From Crossiella sp. CA-258035 (GTDB lineage Bacteria; Actinomycetota; Actinomycetes; Mycobacteriales; Pseudonocardiaceae), in contig NZ_CP116413.1 in NCBI RefSeq assembly GCF_030064675.1, forward strand, positions 1,761,001-1,825,000: 64,000 nucleotides of DNA, read 5' to 3'. Positions 1 to 10,394 of this stretch are shown piece by piece. The position numbers and the translations under genes were made by a program. How positions within the stretch are numbered: the stretch's first letter is position 1; each line of letters opens with the position of its first letter. Below the pieces are notes generated by a model that did no database searches, was not told the DNA's origin, and saw nothing but the letters and a program-made list of their open reading frames with translations.

Positions 1-1
1 C

Positions 2-409
2 TACGGCTGGTGGGCCTGGACCCGCCGCCGGGACCCGGTCTTCGGCGTCGCGGTGCGCGCGGCCACCACCACCGAACGCCTGGTGATGCTCGGCCTGATG
101 CTCGTCGGCACCACCGGTTTCGCGCTGCTGCTGGACGCGCTGGACGCCTCCTGGGCGCCGTGGCCGGACGCCTGGATCTTCATCGGCACCCTGGTCGCCT
201 ACGGCGCGCAGGCCTACGGGCTGGTCGAGTTCTGGCTGGTGTGGCTGGCCGTGGACGCGGTCGGCGTGCCCTTGCAGCTGATGTCGGGACTGTGGTTCTC
301 CGCGCTGGTCTACCTCGTGTTCGCGGTGCTGGTGATCCGCGGCTGGCAGGACTGGAACCGCACCGCGGCCGCCGCCCGGCAACGAATGACGGTTGACACC
401 GCCAGGTGA
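2..409 (+). CDS. pnuC: PnuC-like nicotinamide riboside transporter, C-terminal part (cut by window start)
   Basis: The reading frame is open at the left edge and starts with Y-G-W-W-x-W, the aromatic motif of PnuC transporters. Three to four hydrophobic helices follow, and a second family-like stretch (W-L-x-W-L-A-V-D near 240-265) leads to a C-terminal G-W-x-D-W. PnuC proteins are inner-membrane facilitators that take up nicotinamide riboside for NAD synthesis. Only about 135 residues are present; the start lies upstream. A nadE gene further along the window (52617-54338) is in the same pathway but is not linked. Family assignment rests on these motifs only. Confidence 0.75.
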   Translation, partial: YGWWAWTRRRDPVFGVAVRAATTTERLVMLGLMLVGTTGFALLLDALDASWAPWPDAWIFIGTLVAYGAQAYGLVEFWLVWLAVDAVGVPLQLMSGLWFSALVYLVFAVLVIRGWQDWNRTAAAARQRMTVDTAR

Positions 410-469
410 CGGTGATGGGTTCGGGCCGGGGCTCACTGGGGGCCTCACCCGAACCCACCGAGGAGTCAC

Positions 470-1723
470 GTGCGTCGACTCATCGCCCTGGCCGCGCTGA
501 CCACAGCCGCCCTTGGCCTCGTCGTACCCGCCGCAACCGCGGCGCCCGCCCCGCCGCGCACCGGCTTCGAGCAGACCAACGGCGCCAGCTGGACCGGCCT
601 GGACGAGGAGCAGGCATTCCTCGCCGCCGTGGACAAGGCCAGCCGCCACACCGCCGTCTCCCGCATCGGCGAGAGCGTGCAGGGCCGCCCGATCAACCTG
701 GTCCGGGTCGGTCCCGCGCACGCCATCAGCACCGTGCTGTTCATCTGCTCCCAGCACGGCGACGAGCCCTCCGGCCGCGAGGGCTGCCTGAGCAAGCTGC
801 GCGACCTGGCCTTCCAGCGCCCGGACCCCAAGGTGCGCTACCTGTTCGTGCCCACCGCCAACCCGGACGGCCGGGCCGCGGACACCCGCACCAACGCCAA
901 GGGCGTGGACATCAACCGCGACCACCTGCTGCTGGTCTCCCCGGAGGCGAAGGCACTGGCGAAGGTGATCAAGGACTACCGCCCGGAGGTCATCCACGAC
1001 CTGCACGAGTACGGCGCCACGCCCAAGGTCTACGACAAGGACGTGCTGTACCTGTGGTCCCGCAACCTCAACGTGGACGGCCACCTGCACGACGAATCGG
1101 TCGCGCTGTCCAAGGACTACGCCAAGCCGCACGTGGAGCGCGCGGGCCAGAGCACCGGCGAGTACGGCATCTGGACCGACCCGGTCACCGGCAAGCCGAT
1201 CCGCCAGGTCGCCGGTGACGGCCAGGAACGCATCCTGCGCAACACCGCGGGCCTCAAGCACGCGGTCGGCATGCTGCTGGAGACCAAGGTGGACGCCAAG
1301 GACCCGGCCGAGGCCGCCGATCCAGCGCTCAACCAGCGCCGCCGGGTGCAGGGTCAGCTGGCCGCGGTCGCGGGCACCCTCAAGCTGGTCGCCGACCGGT
1401 GGGTGTCGATCCAGCTCGCGGTGGCCAAGAGCAGGCTGGCCGCGGTGCTCGGCCAGGGCCCGGTCTACTTCGGCGGCGCGGACAACGAGCCGGCCAAGCC
1501 CGAGGACGTGGACAAGAACCCGGCCTGCGGGTACCGGCTGACCGCCGAGCAGTTCGCCGCGCACCGCGAGGTGCTGGGCCTGCACGGCATCTTCTCGGTG
1601 TCGGCGCCCGGCGGCCGGATCGTGCCGCGCCACCAGGAAGCCGGCAAGCTGGTCCCACTGCTGCTGGACCCGCGCGCGGACTTCGGCCTGGTGAAGACCG
1701 CGCCCGCGCCGCACTGCGTCTGA
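470..1723 (+). CDS. Secreted M14-family zinc carboxypeptidase-like protein
   Basis: 417 residues with a GTG start; AGGAG at 461-465 lies 4 bases upstream. Residues 1-25 form a signal peptide ending in a small-residue cleavage region (A-T-A-A-P-A). The M14 zinc site is visible: H96-x-x-E99 (in Q-H-G-D-E) and a distal H179 in the H-D-L-H-E context, with N-P-D-G at 131-134 and D-I-N-R at 147-150, as expected of carboxypeptidase A-type folds. It probably trims peptides outside the cell; the substrate is unknown. A strong bidirectional hairpin follows. A second, unrelated-looking M14 enzyme lies at 12503-13915. Confidence 0.85.
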   Translation: MRRLIALAALTTAALGLVVPAATAAPAPPRTGFEQTNGASWTGLDEEQAFLAAVDKASRHTAVSRIGESVQGRPINLVRVGPAHAISTVLFICSQHGDEPSGREGCLSKLRDLAFQRPDPKVRYLFVPTANPDGRAADTRTNAKGVDINRDHLLLVSPEAKALAKVIKDYRPEVIHDLHEYGATPKVYDKDVLYLWSRNLNVDGHLHDESVALSKDYAKPHVERAGQSTGEYGIWTDPVTGKPIRQVAGDGQERILRNTAGLKHAVGMLLETKVDAKDPAEAADPALNQRRRVQGQLAAVAGTLKLVADRWVSIQLAVAKSRLAAVLGQGPVYFGGADNEPAKPEDVDKNPACGYRLTAEQFAAHREVLGLHGIFSVSAPGGRIVPRHQEAGKLVPLLLDPRADFGLVKTAPAPHCV

Positions 1724-1740
1724 GCTGACCCGCACAACGA

Positions 1741-1772
1741 GAAGGGGCTCCCCACCACCGGGGAGCCCCTTC
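1741..1772. terminator. Bidirectional hairpin terminator between M14 peptidase and aceE
   Basis: A perfect 13-bp stem (1741-1753 with 1760-1772) encloses a 6-base loop (ACCACC), with a short T-rich end on the plus strand (CTTCTTCG). It lies 17 bp after the peptidase stop and 11 bp after the aceE stop of the opposite strand, so it can serve both convergent genes. Confidence 0.85.
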
Positions 1773-1783
1773 TTCGCGTTCGC

Positions 1784-4552
<2,769 letters not shown>

Positions 4553-4666
4553 GGGTTCTCCTCGCCATGCTTCGTCGTCAGTTTCGGGGCAGCCTTTCTC
4601 GGCCACGCGGTGTCAGGTGAGCATCCCACGCGTTGGCGCTGCCGTGTCATCGTCCCCCATCCTTAC

Positions 4667-4702
4667 GCGTGCGCGCACGCGCGTCACCGCTACCGGCCGG
4701 TA
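4667..4702. promoter_or_regulatory. Two perfect palindromes in the aceE / DUF3052 divergent region
   Basis: GCGTGCGCGCACGC (4667-4680) and TACCGGCCGGTA (4691-4702) are both perfect inverted repeats, 10 bases apart, in the 332-bp divergent intergenic region. Such paired palindromes are candidate operator sites for control of aceE. No known regulator consensus is recognised. Confidence 0.35.
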
Positions 4703-4884
4703 ACTGTCAATAGTCCGATCGAGGGCAGCCAGATGCCGCCAGTTGGGAAGCCATTCCGGCGTGTCCCGCCTCGTGCAGTTGCGCAGGTGGCCACTCGCAG
4801 TGTTCGCTAGCCGGGATCGGTTGGACACACCAGTGCGGCGGCCGTACGGCTTGCCGCACTCGCGTAGTTGGAGGAGTGACACTC

Positions 4885-5316
4885 GTGGTCGCCGCGGAAG
4901 GCGCTGAAAAGGTCGGCGTCGCCGAGAGGCTCGGTATTGAGCCGGACATGGTGGTCCAGGAACTCGGCTGGGACGAGGATGTCGATGACGACATCCGCGC
5001 CGCCGTGGAGGAGCGCTGTGGAGGCGAACTCCTCGACGAGGACGCGCAGGAAGTCATCGACGTGGTGCTGTACTGGTGGCGGGAGGGTGACGGTGATCTC
5101 ACCGACGACCTCGTCGACGCCATCACACCACTCGCCGACGAGGGCGTGATCTGGCTGCTGACACCCAAGACCGGAAAGCCGGGCTACGTGGAGCCGAGTG
5201 ACGTCGGCGACGCGTCCAGCACGGCAGGACTGTCCGTCACCTCGACACTGTCGGTGTCGGAGGGCTGGACGGCCACCCGGCTGGTCGGCGCTCGGGCCGG
5301 GAAGCCCAAGCGCTGA
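4885..5316 (+). CDS. DUF3052 family protein (Rv2239c-like)
   Basis: 143 residues, acidic and soluble, with the conserved features of DUF3052 (I-E-P-D-M-V-V-Q-E-L-G-W, V-L-Y-W-W-R, D-D-L-V-D-A, W-L-L-T-P-K). The function is unknown. A GTG at 4876 directly abuts the GAGGAG sequence, leaving no spacing; GTG 4885 sits 8 bases after it and gives M-V-A-A-E-G-A-E, so it is the better start. It is followed 75 bp later by ahpE, an order conserved in mycobacteria. Confidence 0.85.
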   Translation: MVAAEGAEKVGVAERLGIEPDMVVQELGWDEDVDDDIRAAVEERCGGELLDEDAQEVIDVVLYWWREGDGDLTDDLVDAITPLADEGVIWLLTPKTGKPGYVEPSDVGDASSTAGLSVTSTLSVSEGWTATRLVGARAGKPKR

Positions 5317-5391
5317 GACCAAGTCTGTGAGTTCTCCCTGAGGGTCTAGGCTGGCTCGCTGAAGCCAGCCAGACTCCCAGGAGAGTGCTCG

Positions 5392-5856
5392 ATGACGATC
5401 GAGGTCGGTACGCAGGCCCCGGACTTCACGCTGCCGGACAGCAACAAGGAGAAGGTCACCCTCTCCTCGTTCCGCGGCGAGAAGAACGTCCTGCTCGTGT
5501 TCTACCCCTTCGCGTTCAGCGGCATCTGCACCGGTGAGCTGTGCCAGGTCCGGGACGAGATCGGCGACTACCAGAACGACGCCGTGCAGGTGATCGGTGT
5601 GTCCGTGGACACCCCGTTCAGCCTCAAGGCGTGGGCGGCGCAGGAGGGCTACACCTTCCCGCTGCTGTCCGACTTCTGGCCGCACGGCGAGGTCGCCAAG
5701 TCCTACGGCGTCTTCAACGACACCGCCGGCTTCGCCGTCCGCGGCACCTTCCTGATCGACAAGGACGGCATCGTCCGCTTCGCCGAGGTCAACGGCCCCG
5801 GCGAAGCCCGTGACCAGTCCGCGTGGAAGAAGGCGCTGACCGAGCTGGCCAGCTGA
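5392..5856 (+). CDS. ahpE: Peroxiredoxin, AhpE type
   Basis: 154 residues, thioredoxin fold. The peroxidatic cysteine C46 lies in the F-S-G-I-C-T-G-E-L motif typical of AhpE, which reduces hydroperoxides in the cytosol. Unlike the one-Cys mycobacterial AhpE, a second cysteine, C51, follows in C-x4-C spacing as in Bcp/PrxQ enzymes. A -10-like TAGGCT lies at 5348-5353 and AGGAGA lies just before the ATG. A tRNA-Val gene follows. Confidence 0.9.
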   Translation: MTIEVGTQAPDFTLPDSNKEKVTLSSFRGEKNVLLVFYPFAFSGICTGELCQVRDEIGDYQNDAVQVIGVSVDTPFSLKAWAAQEGYTFPLLSDFWPHGEVAKSYGVFNDTAGFAVRGTFLIDKDGIVRFAEVNGPGEARDQSAWKKALTELAS

Positions 5857-5884
5857 ACCGCAAGATCGCGCAGCGCCCCGGGCG

Positions 5885-5890
5885 GTACGC
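5885..5890 (+). promoter_or_regulatory. -10 element of tRNA-Val
   Basis: TACGCT fits the actinobacterial TANNNT -10 consensus and ends 15 bases before the mature tRNA 5' end. No clear -35 is seen. Confidence 0.4.
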
Positions 5891-5905
5891 TCGGGGCCGC
5901 TGCGG

Positions 5906-5980
5906 GGGCGCATAGCTCAGTGGGAGAGCACTCGCCTTACAAGCGAGGGGTCGTTGGTTCGAAACCAACTGTGCCCACCA
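5906..5980 (+). tRNA. tRNA-Val (anticodon TAC)
   Basis: A full cloverleaf can be drawn: acceptor GGGCGCA with TGTGCCC (one G-U), D stem GCTC/GAGC, anticodon stem CTCGC/GCGAG with loop CTTACAA (anticodon TAC), T stem GTTGG/CCAAC with loop TTCGAAA. The CCA end is encoded. It is the left neighbour of an accessory island, and tRNA genes are common integration sites, but no second copy of its 3' end is present in the window. Confidence 0.97.
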
Positions 5981-6001
5981 GGTAGCACCGCTCGACGCCG
6001 G

Positions 6002-6048
6002 ACAGGCCCGGGTCACGTGACGTCAGTCGTCACGAGACCCGGGCCTGT
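6002..6048 (+). terminator. Terminator after tRNA-Val
   Basis: A long stem: 13 bp (6002-6014 with 6036-6048), one A/A mismatch, then 7 bp (6016-6022 with 6028-6034), closed by a 5-base loop and followed by TTCTTGT. Confidence 0.8.
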
Positions 6049-6563
6049 TCTTGTCTGCTGGTCCGCGCGCGGAATCCCGGTGGATTCATCCGCCAGTTCT
6101 CGTTGACCCATTGGCAATGCTTGTCCAATCATCAACCAATGCGGCGGTGCTCCGCTGATTGGGTGGCGGACCGCTCGTCGTGCCGGGGAGGCAACTCGGC
6201 GCAGCCGAACCTGTTTCTTGGGGCTGGTGCTGAACATCGCTGCACGTTCGTCTTTGTTCATTCTGCTGACCGGCTGCCTGACCTGCGTAAACACCCGATC
6301 TGGTGATGCTTGCGAGTGCTTGCGCGGCTACCGTGTTTGGTATCCGGCATTCGGGTGGTCCTCTTGCCTGAGTGGCAAGAAATGCCCGGTATTGGATGGC
6401 GGAACGCCGGAATTCGGCCATGATGACGACTACTGCGAGAACCCGGGGAGCTAGGTGTCCGCTCCCGAGAGCGCACCCCGGGGTAGCGGTTCCCAAGATC
6501 ACGCATTGCTGTCCGCAATGCGTACAGCGCATGTTGCATGCGCCGGAAAGGAGTAATTCGATC
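6049..6563. other. 515-bp non-coding stretch after tRNA-Val
   Basis: It is visibly less GC-rich than its surroundings, with no ORF showing actinomycete codon bias. Short frames in it (for example 6218-6454 on plus) lack ribosome sites and third-position GC bias. It contains the 15-mer CTGACCTGCGTAAAC (6278-6292), which recurs at 30554-30568 in front of the RNase P RNA gene. I see no RNA gene here. Confidence 0.5.
6278..6292 (+). repeat. 15-bp motif, copy 1 (second copy at 30554-30568)
   Basis: CTGACCTGCGTAAAC occurs identically in two distant intergenic regions of this window, both less GC-rich than the coding DNA. It could be a regulator site or part of a dispersed element. Confidence 0.4.
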
Positions 6564-6776
6564 ATGATCGCACCACTGCCAGTCCCGTGGCCCGCCCCGA
6601 CGCCGCCGTTGGGCCTGCTGACCTGGCTGATCGCCCTGGCCGGCACCTCGGTGCTGTCGGCGCTCGGCGCCACGCCGGTCACCGCGGCGACCATCGTGAT
6701 CGCGCTCGGCGGGCTGTGCGCGGAGCTGGCCCAGCGGTTCGGACCGGACCCGGCCACGGTTTCCCCCCGGCGCTGA
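6564..6776 (+). CDS. Small membrane protein of the tRNA-Val island
   Basis: 70 residues. The ATG is preceded by AAAGGAG at 6548-6554. A proline-rich start (residues 3-16) is followed by two hydrophobic segments (about 17-33 and 40-54) and a short polar tail. No family is recognised. It ends 26 bp before the double-XRE regulator and is probably cotranscribed with it. An in-frame upstream extension to 6372 lacks a ribosome site and was left out. Confidence 0.6.
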   Translation: MIAPLPVPWPAPTPPLGLLTWLIALAGTSVLSALGATPVTAATIVIALGGLCAELAQRFGPDPATVSPRR

Positions 6777-6802
6777 CCAGGACAGAAAGATCCGTACCCG
6801 AG

Positions 6803-7861
6803 ATGACGAACAACGCCACCCCGAATGGCGGGCAGGCGCAACCCATCGGCTCCCGTGAGCTGGGGTTGCTGCTTCAACGAGTGCGCAGCCGGGCCCAGGT
6901 CGACACCGGCGTGGTCGCCGACTTCGCCGACACCTCGGTCCAGATCATCGACGACATCGAGTTCGGCGTGGCGGCGCCGACCTGGCGAGTGCTGGAGGCC
7001 TACTTCGACCTGGTGCCGGACGAGGACGCGCTCCGCCAGCAGGTCGGCGACCTGTTCCGCGGCAGCGCGGAGCCCGCGGGCGCACCGGATCAGGCCGGGA
7101 CCGGACTGGCGAAGATCGAGGCCGAGTTCGAGGCCTTGTACCTGCGCAACTACCGGAAGGACATCGAGCGCCCGGACAACTTCAGCGCGCCCGCGCCCCG
7201 CCTGGACGCCGAGACCGAGCAGGCCGAGGCGATCCGGTCCAGGGTCGCCGAGGTGCGCAGGCTCAGCGGCCGGATCGCCCCGCCGATGGAGCCCAGGACC
7301 AACGTCGCCACCTGGCCGCGGCCGGAGTCCGTGCGCAGCGTCGAGCAGTTCCGCGCGGCCATGATGGCGATCAAGAAAGCGGTCGGGGTGAGCTTCCGGG
7401 ACCTGGAACTGCGGGCCACGGTCGCCGGCTACCCGGTGGCCTTCACCACCATCCGCAGCCACTGCGTCCCGGCGAAGTCCCCCAAGGACCTGAGGCTGCC
7501 CAAGGACCAGCACCTGATGGGCATGCTGACCGCCTTCGGCGCCCCACCACCGCTGATCGACGACTGGATCACGGTCCGCCAGACCCTGGCCCAGCTGCCC
7601 GCAGGCGAGATCGTGACAGCGGACCCGGCCGAACTCGACCAGCACCAGCCCGGCCTGCCGCCTGTGCCCCGGAACCCGGCGGGAATGCTCGAACGCGGCG
7701 GACCGTCCACACCGATGGAGCTGACCACCACCGCGCCACCGGCCTCCAGTCCGCCCGCGCGACATGCCCGGCCCAACCCAGACCTACCCGCGCCAACCTG
7801 GTCTGGGGCCTGGGCGGTCTGCTGGTCGGGATCCTGCTCGCCGTGCTGGTGCTGTCGATGA
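6803..7861 (+). CDS. Double helix-turn-helix (XRE-like) protein, C-terminal membrane anchor apparently frameshifted
   Basis: 352 residues as read. Two XRE-like segments are visible, at about 15-85 (L-L-L-Q-R-V-R, then I-E-F-G and P-T-W-R-V) and about 173-260 (F-R-A-A-M-M-A-I-K-K-A-V-G-V-S-F-R-D-L then W-I-T-V-R-Q), a layout common in actinomycete regulators. A Pro/Thr-rich linker follows. The last 22 residues as read are Trp/Cys/Ser-rich and improbable. Shifting -1 near 7740-7798 gives L-V-W-G-L-G-G-L-L-V-G-I-L-L-A-V-L-V-L-S ending at the stop 7867-7869, a clear membrane helix. So either a base is missing here or a slip makes a membrane-anchored form. Confidence 0.7.
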   Translation: MTNNATPNGGQAQPIGSRELGLLLQRVRSRAQVDTGVVADFADTSVQIIDDIEFGVAAPTWRVLEAYFDLVPDEDALRQQVGDLFRGSAEPAGAPDQAGTGLAKIEAEFEALYLRNYRKDIERPDNFSAPAPRLDAETEQAEAIRSRVAEVRRLSGRIAPPMEPRTNVATWPRPESVRSVEQFRAAMMAIKKAVGVSFRDLELRATVAGYPVAFTTIRSHCVPAKSPKDLRLPKDQHLMGMLTAFGAPPPLIDDWITVRQTLAQLPAGEIVTADPAELDQHQPGLPPVPRNPAGMLERGGPSTPMELTTTAPPASSPPARHARPNPDLPAPTWSGAWAVCWSGSCSPCWCCR

Positions 7862-7869
7862 GGTGGTGA

Positions 7870-8111
7870 TCCGCTGGGGCCGGCTCCCGGCGGGCCGGTC
7901 CCAGCACCTGCCCTGCTGACAAGGAAACGGAGATTTTCGCTGGTCGGAGCCTCTATTGTGGATTCGTCTCGTGCTGTCTCCGGAACTGATAGCCGCCATT
8001 CGGGTGATGTGATCGCGAATACGTGTGGATCAGTGGGGAAGCGGTCGTGACGTCGCTGTGATCGCGTTACTGTCCGTTGGGGAGATTTGCCAGGGGACGG
8101 GGGGATTTGCC
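7870..8111. other. 242-bp intergenic region before the ESX-type cassette
   Basis: No gene is seen. It holds the probable promoter and leader of the 8112-11174 operon; a G-rich ribosome site (GGGGGGA) lies about 6 bases before the ATG at 8112. Confidence 0.5.
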
Positions 8112-8477
8112 ATGGGGCCTCGCGATGCGAAGGCGACGATCGACTTCGGCGGGGGCACGAAGTTCACGGTCGATGTGGCGCAGCTGGACAACCTGATCAA
8201 GGGGCTGACGGAGGCCAGGGACAAGGTCAACGCCATCGATCTGATGGCGCGGGAGACCAACCGGATGGCGAACGCGCCCAGCGAAGAGCAGTACAGCCAG
8301 AACGCGATCAAGCAGATCATCGAGCGCACCATCTCCGACCGGGATGGCACGCACACCAAAGCCAACCGGGCGTATCACGCCGCCCTGGATACGATGATCC
8401 AGAAGCTGAAGTCGGCCCGTGACCAGTATGCCGGGACCGAAGGCGTCAACCAGAACAAGCTGAAGCCAGGGGGCTGA
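8112..8477 (+). CDS. Small helical protein heading an ESX-type cassette
   Basis: 121 residues, mostly helical: after a short beta-like start (T-I-D-F-G-G-G-T-K-F-T-V-D) come two long amphipathic helices (about 25-45 and 55-105). The size and shape resemble WXG100-related proteins, but no W-x-G is present. The next gene starts 2 bases after its stop, so it belongs to the four-gene unit with the DUF3558 lipoprotein, the Gly-rich WXG protein and the EspG-like protein. The exact function is unknown. Confidence 0.7.
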   Translation: MGPRDAKATIDFGGGTKFTVDVAQLDNLIKGLTEARDKVNAIDLMARETNRMANAPSEEQYSQNAIKQIIERTISDRDGTHTKANRAYHAALDTMIQKLKSARDQYAGTEGVNQNKLKPGG

Positions 8478-8479
8478 TT

Positions 8480-9094
8480 GTGACCGGTCGAGGAACTCGT
8501 GCGCTGATTGTGCTCGGCGCGGTCGCCGGGGTGTTGCTCGCCGGCTGTGACGGCCCGCCTGCCCCGAGCACCACGCTTCCGGCGACGAGTGGCGGCAGCC
8601 CCCCGGCGAGTTCCGCGCCGAGTGACGCGCCCGCGGTGCCGTCTCCGGACCTGGACACCAACCGGTTCGCCACCAACCCGTGCGGCATGCTCACCACCGA
8701 GCAGGCCAAGCAGGTTGCCGGGGGCTTGCCCGGTGAAGTGCGGGAGAGCGCGCTCGGTCCATCCTGCAACTGGAAGGCCACGGACACCGCGGCGAAGAAC
8801 AACCTCGCGATCACGGTGAACAACCAGATCGGCGGCATCGCGCAGTTCTACGCGCGCAAGTCGACCTTCAAGGTGTGGGAGCCGGTGCGGGTGGGGGGCT
8901 ACCCGGGGGTGATCGCGCTCGACTCGGACGCCCGGAACATGGGGTTGTGCGCACTGGAGATCGGCACGGCGCAGAAGACGATGGTTTCCGTTGACACCCG
9001 GCTGTCGGTGTCGGCGGCGGACTATGCCAATCCGTGCCAGCGGACTCTGGCGATCGGCGAGATGGTGGTCGCCACGTTGAAGGGGGGAAACTGA
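8480..9094 (+). CDS. DUF3558-like lipoprotein
   Basis: 204 residues. The signal peptide ends in a lipobox (L-L-A-G-C, Cys 23), then a Ser/Pro-rich linker, then a DUF3558-like domain: N-P-C-G-M-L at the start, S-C-N-W-K in the middle, and a C-terminal P-C-Q-R-T-L-A-I-G-E-M-V. Four cysteines in the domain may pair. DUF3558 lipoproteins are frequent next to ESX substrates in Pseudonocardiales. The start GTG lies 2 bases after the previous stop and the stop overlaps the next ATG (TGATG). Confidence 0.8.
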   Translation: MTGRGTRALIVLGAVAGVLLAGCDGPPAPSTTLPATSGGSPPASSAPSDAPAVPSPDLDTNRFATNPCGMLTTEQAKQVAGGLPGEVRESALGPSCNWKATDTAAKNNLAITVNNQIGGIAQFYARKSTFKVWEPVRVGGYPGVIALDSDARNMGLCALEIGTAQKTMVSVDTRLSVSAADYANPCQRTLAIGEMVVATLKGGN

Positions 9095-10392
9095 TGCCAA
9101 TTCCATTGCTGGTCATCGGGATTGGGGCTTTGGTCGGTGCCGGGGGCGCGGCCGGGGCCAGTATGTGGTCCATTGACACGCCGCGGCCGGAAGGTATTCG
9201 CGGGGATCAGATCTACAAGTGGTTCCAGGAAGGCAAGGGGCCTGGGCCGGGGATCTCACCCATTCAGCAGACCTGGGACAAGGTCGGCAAGCAGTACGAC
9301 GAGGTTCGGGGGCTGGTGGAGAAGGTCATCCGGGACTCGCACGGGGTGTGGGAGGGCAAGGCGGCGGATGCGGCGCGGCAGCAGTTCAGTCCGCTGGCCG
9401 CGTTCGCCGATCACGCGAAAGCGATGGCTGGGGCGACTGCCAAGGCCGTTGGTCAGCAGGGCAATGACTGGTTCGGGTGCAAGAACCAGTTGAAGCCGGT
9501 GCCGACGGATCCGCCGCAGAACAACCTGGCGAACAAGATTTACCCGTTCTCCACCAACCTCGACGCGGAAATTGAGAAGTTCAAGGCCGCGACCGGGGAC
9601 AATCAGCGGGTTTATGCCGGGTATGGCGTGCGCACCGACGGCAACGTGCAGTCGTTGCCGACCTGGATGACGCCGCCGGAGGTCGGCGGTGATGTCTCCG
9701 TGGTCAAGCCGGGCGGTCCCGGCGGCCCGGGGGGACCTGGCGGTCCTGGCGGGCCCGGTGGTCCTGGGGGCGGGGGCGGGGGCTTCCAAGGTGGGCAGGG
9801 CGGCGGTTTCGGGCAGTTCGGCGGCGGTGGCGGCGGGGGTGGCTACGGCGGCGGGACTGGCGGTGGCGGGACTGGCGGCGGCGCCGGTGGTGGCGCTGGT
9901 GGTGGTGGCGGGACTGGTGGTGGGGGGACCGGTGAGGTGCCGATCGGGGTGGTGCCGGGGCCGATCGAGCCGCCCCGGGATCAGACCGGGACCGCGGGGT
10001 ACGCGTCCAATGACGTTCCGGTGATGCCAGGGGGTGGCGGCACCGGCGGTGGGACTGGCGGTGGTGGCGGTGGCTTCGGGGGTGGGGCCGGTGGTGGGTT
10101 CGCCGGGGGTGCCTTCGGTGGTGGGTTCGGTGGCGCTGGTGGCGGGACCGCTGGTGGGCCTGGGGTCGGGGGGAGTGCCGGGGTTGGCCGGGCTGGTGGC
10201 GGGTTCGGGCCCGCTGGGGCCGGTGGCGCCGGGCGGGCTGGGGCGCCGGGGATGGGTGGCATGCCCATGGGCGGCGCGGGGGCCGGGCGCAAGGAGGAGG
10301 ACGAGGAGCATGAGCGGGCCTCGTTCCTGATGGAGACCGAGGACATCTTCGGGGACAACCGGTCCGTGGCTCCGCCGGTGATCGGCGAGTAG
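9094..10392 (+). CDS. WXG/PPE-like ESX substrate with long Gly-rich tail
   Basis: 432 residues in three parts. Residues 4-24 are hydrophobic (unusual for an ESX substrate). Residues 55-195 are helical with a W-E-G motif at 86-88 (G-V-W-E-G-K-A-A-D-A), typical of the WXG/PPE superfamily. Residues 207-415 are low-complexity Gly/Pro repeats. The C-terminus is acidic (E-E-D-E-E-H-E ... M-E-T-E-D-I-F-G-D). It is probably exported by a type VII system with the help of the EspG-like protein encoded next. Translation is coupled to the lipoprotein gene by TGATG. Confidence 0.75.
   Translation: MPIPLLVIGIGALVGAGGAAGASMWSIDTPRPEGIRGDQIYKWFQEGKGPGPGISPIQQTWDKVGKQYDEVRGLVEKVIRDSHGVWEGKAADAARQQFSPLAAFADHAKAMAGATAKAVGQQGNDWFGCKNQLKPVPTDPPQNNLANKIYPFSTNLDAEIEKFKAATGDNQRVYAGYGVRTDGNVQSLPTWMTPPEVGGDVSVVKPGGPGGPGGPGGPGGPGGPGGGGGGFQGGQGGGFGQFGGGGGGGGYGGGTGGGGTGGGAGGGAGGGGGTGGGGTGEVPIGVVPGPIEPPRDQTGTAGYASNDVPVMPGGGGTGGGTGGGGGGFGGGAGGGFAGGAFGGGFGGAGGGTAGGPGVGGSAGVGRAGGGFGPAGAGGAGRAGAPGMGGMPMGGAGAGRKEEDEEHERASFLMETEDIFGDNRSVAPPVIGE
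9712..9776 (+). repeat. GGP tandem codon repeat
   Basis: About seven Gly-Gly-Pro triplets in a row, at the start of the Gly-rich tail, followed by Gly-rich GGX repeats to about 10260. A collagen-like low-complexity tract prone to length change. Confidence 0.7.
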
Positions 10393-10394
10393 TG

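Noticed and set aside
6218..6454. Cys-rich 78-residue ORF after tRNA-Val
   Set aside because: No ribosome site, no third-position GC bias, and no recognisable domain; the region reads as non-coding.
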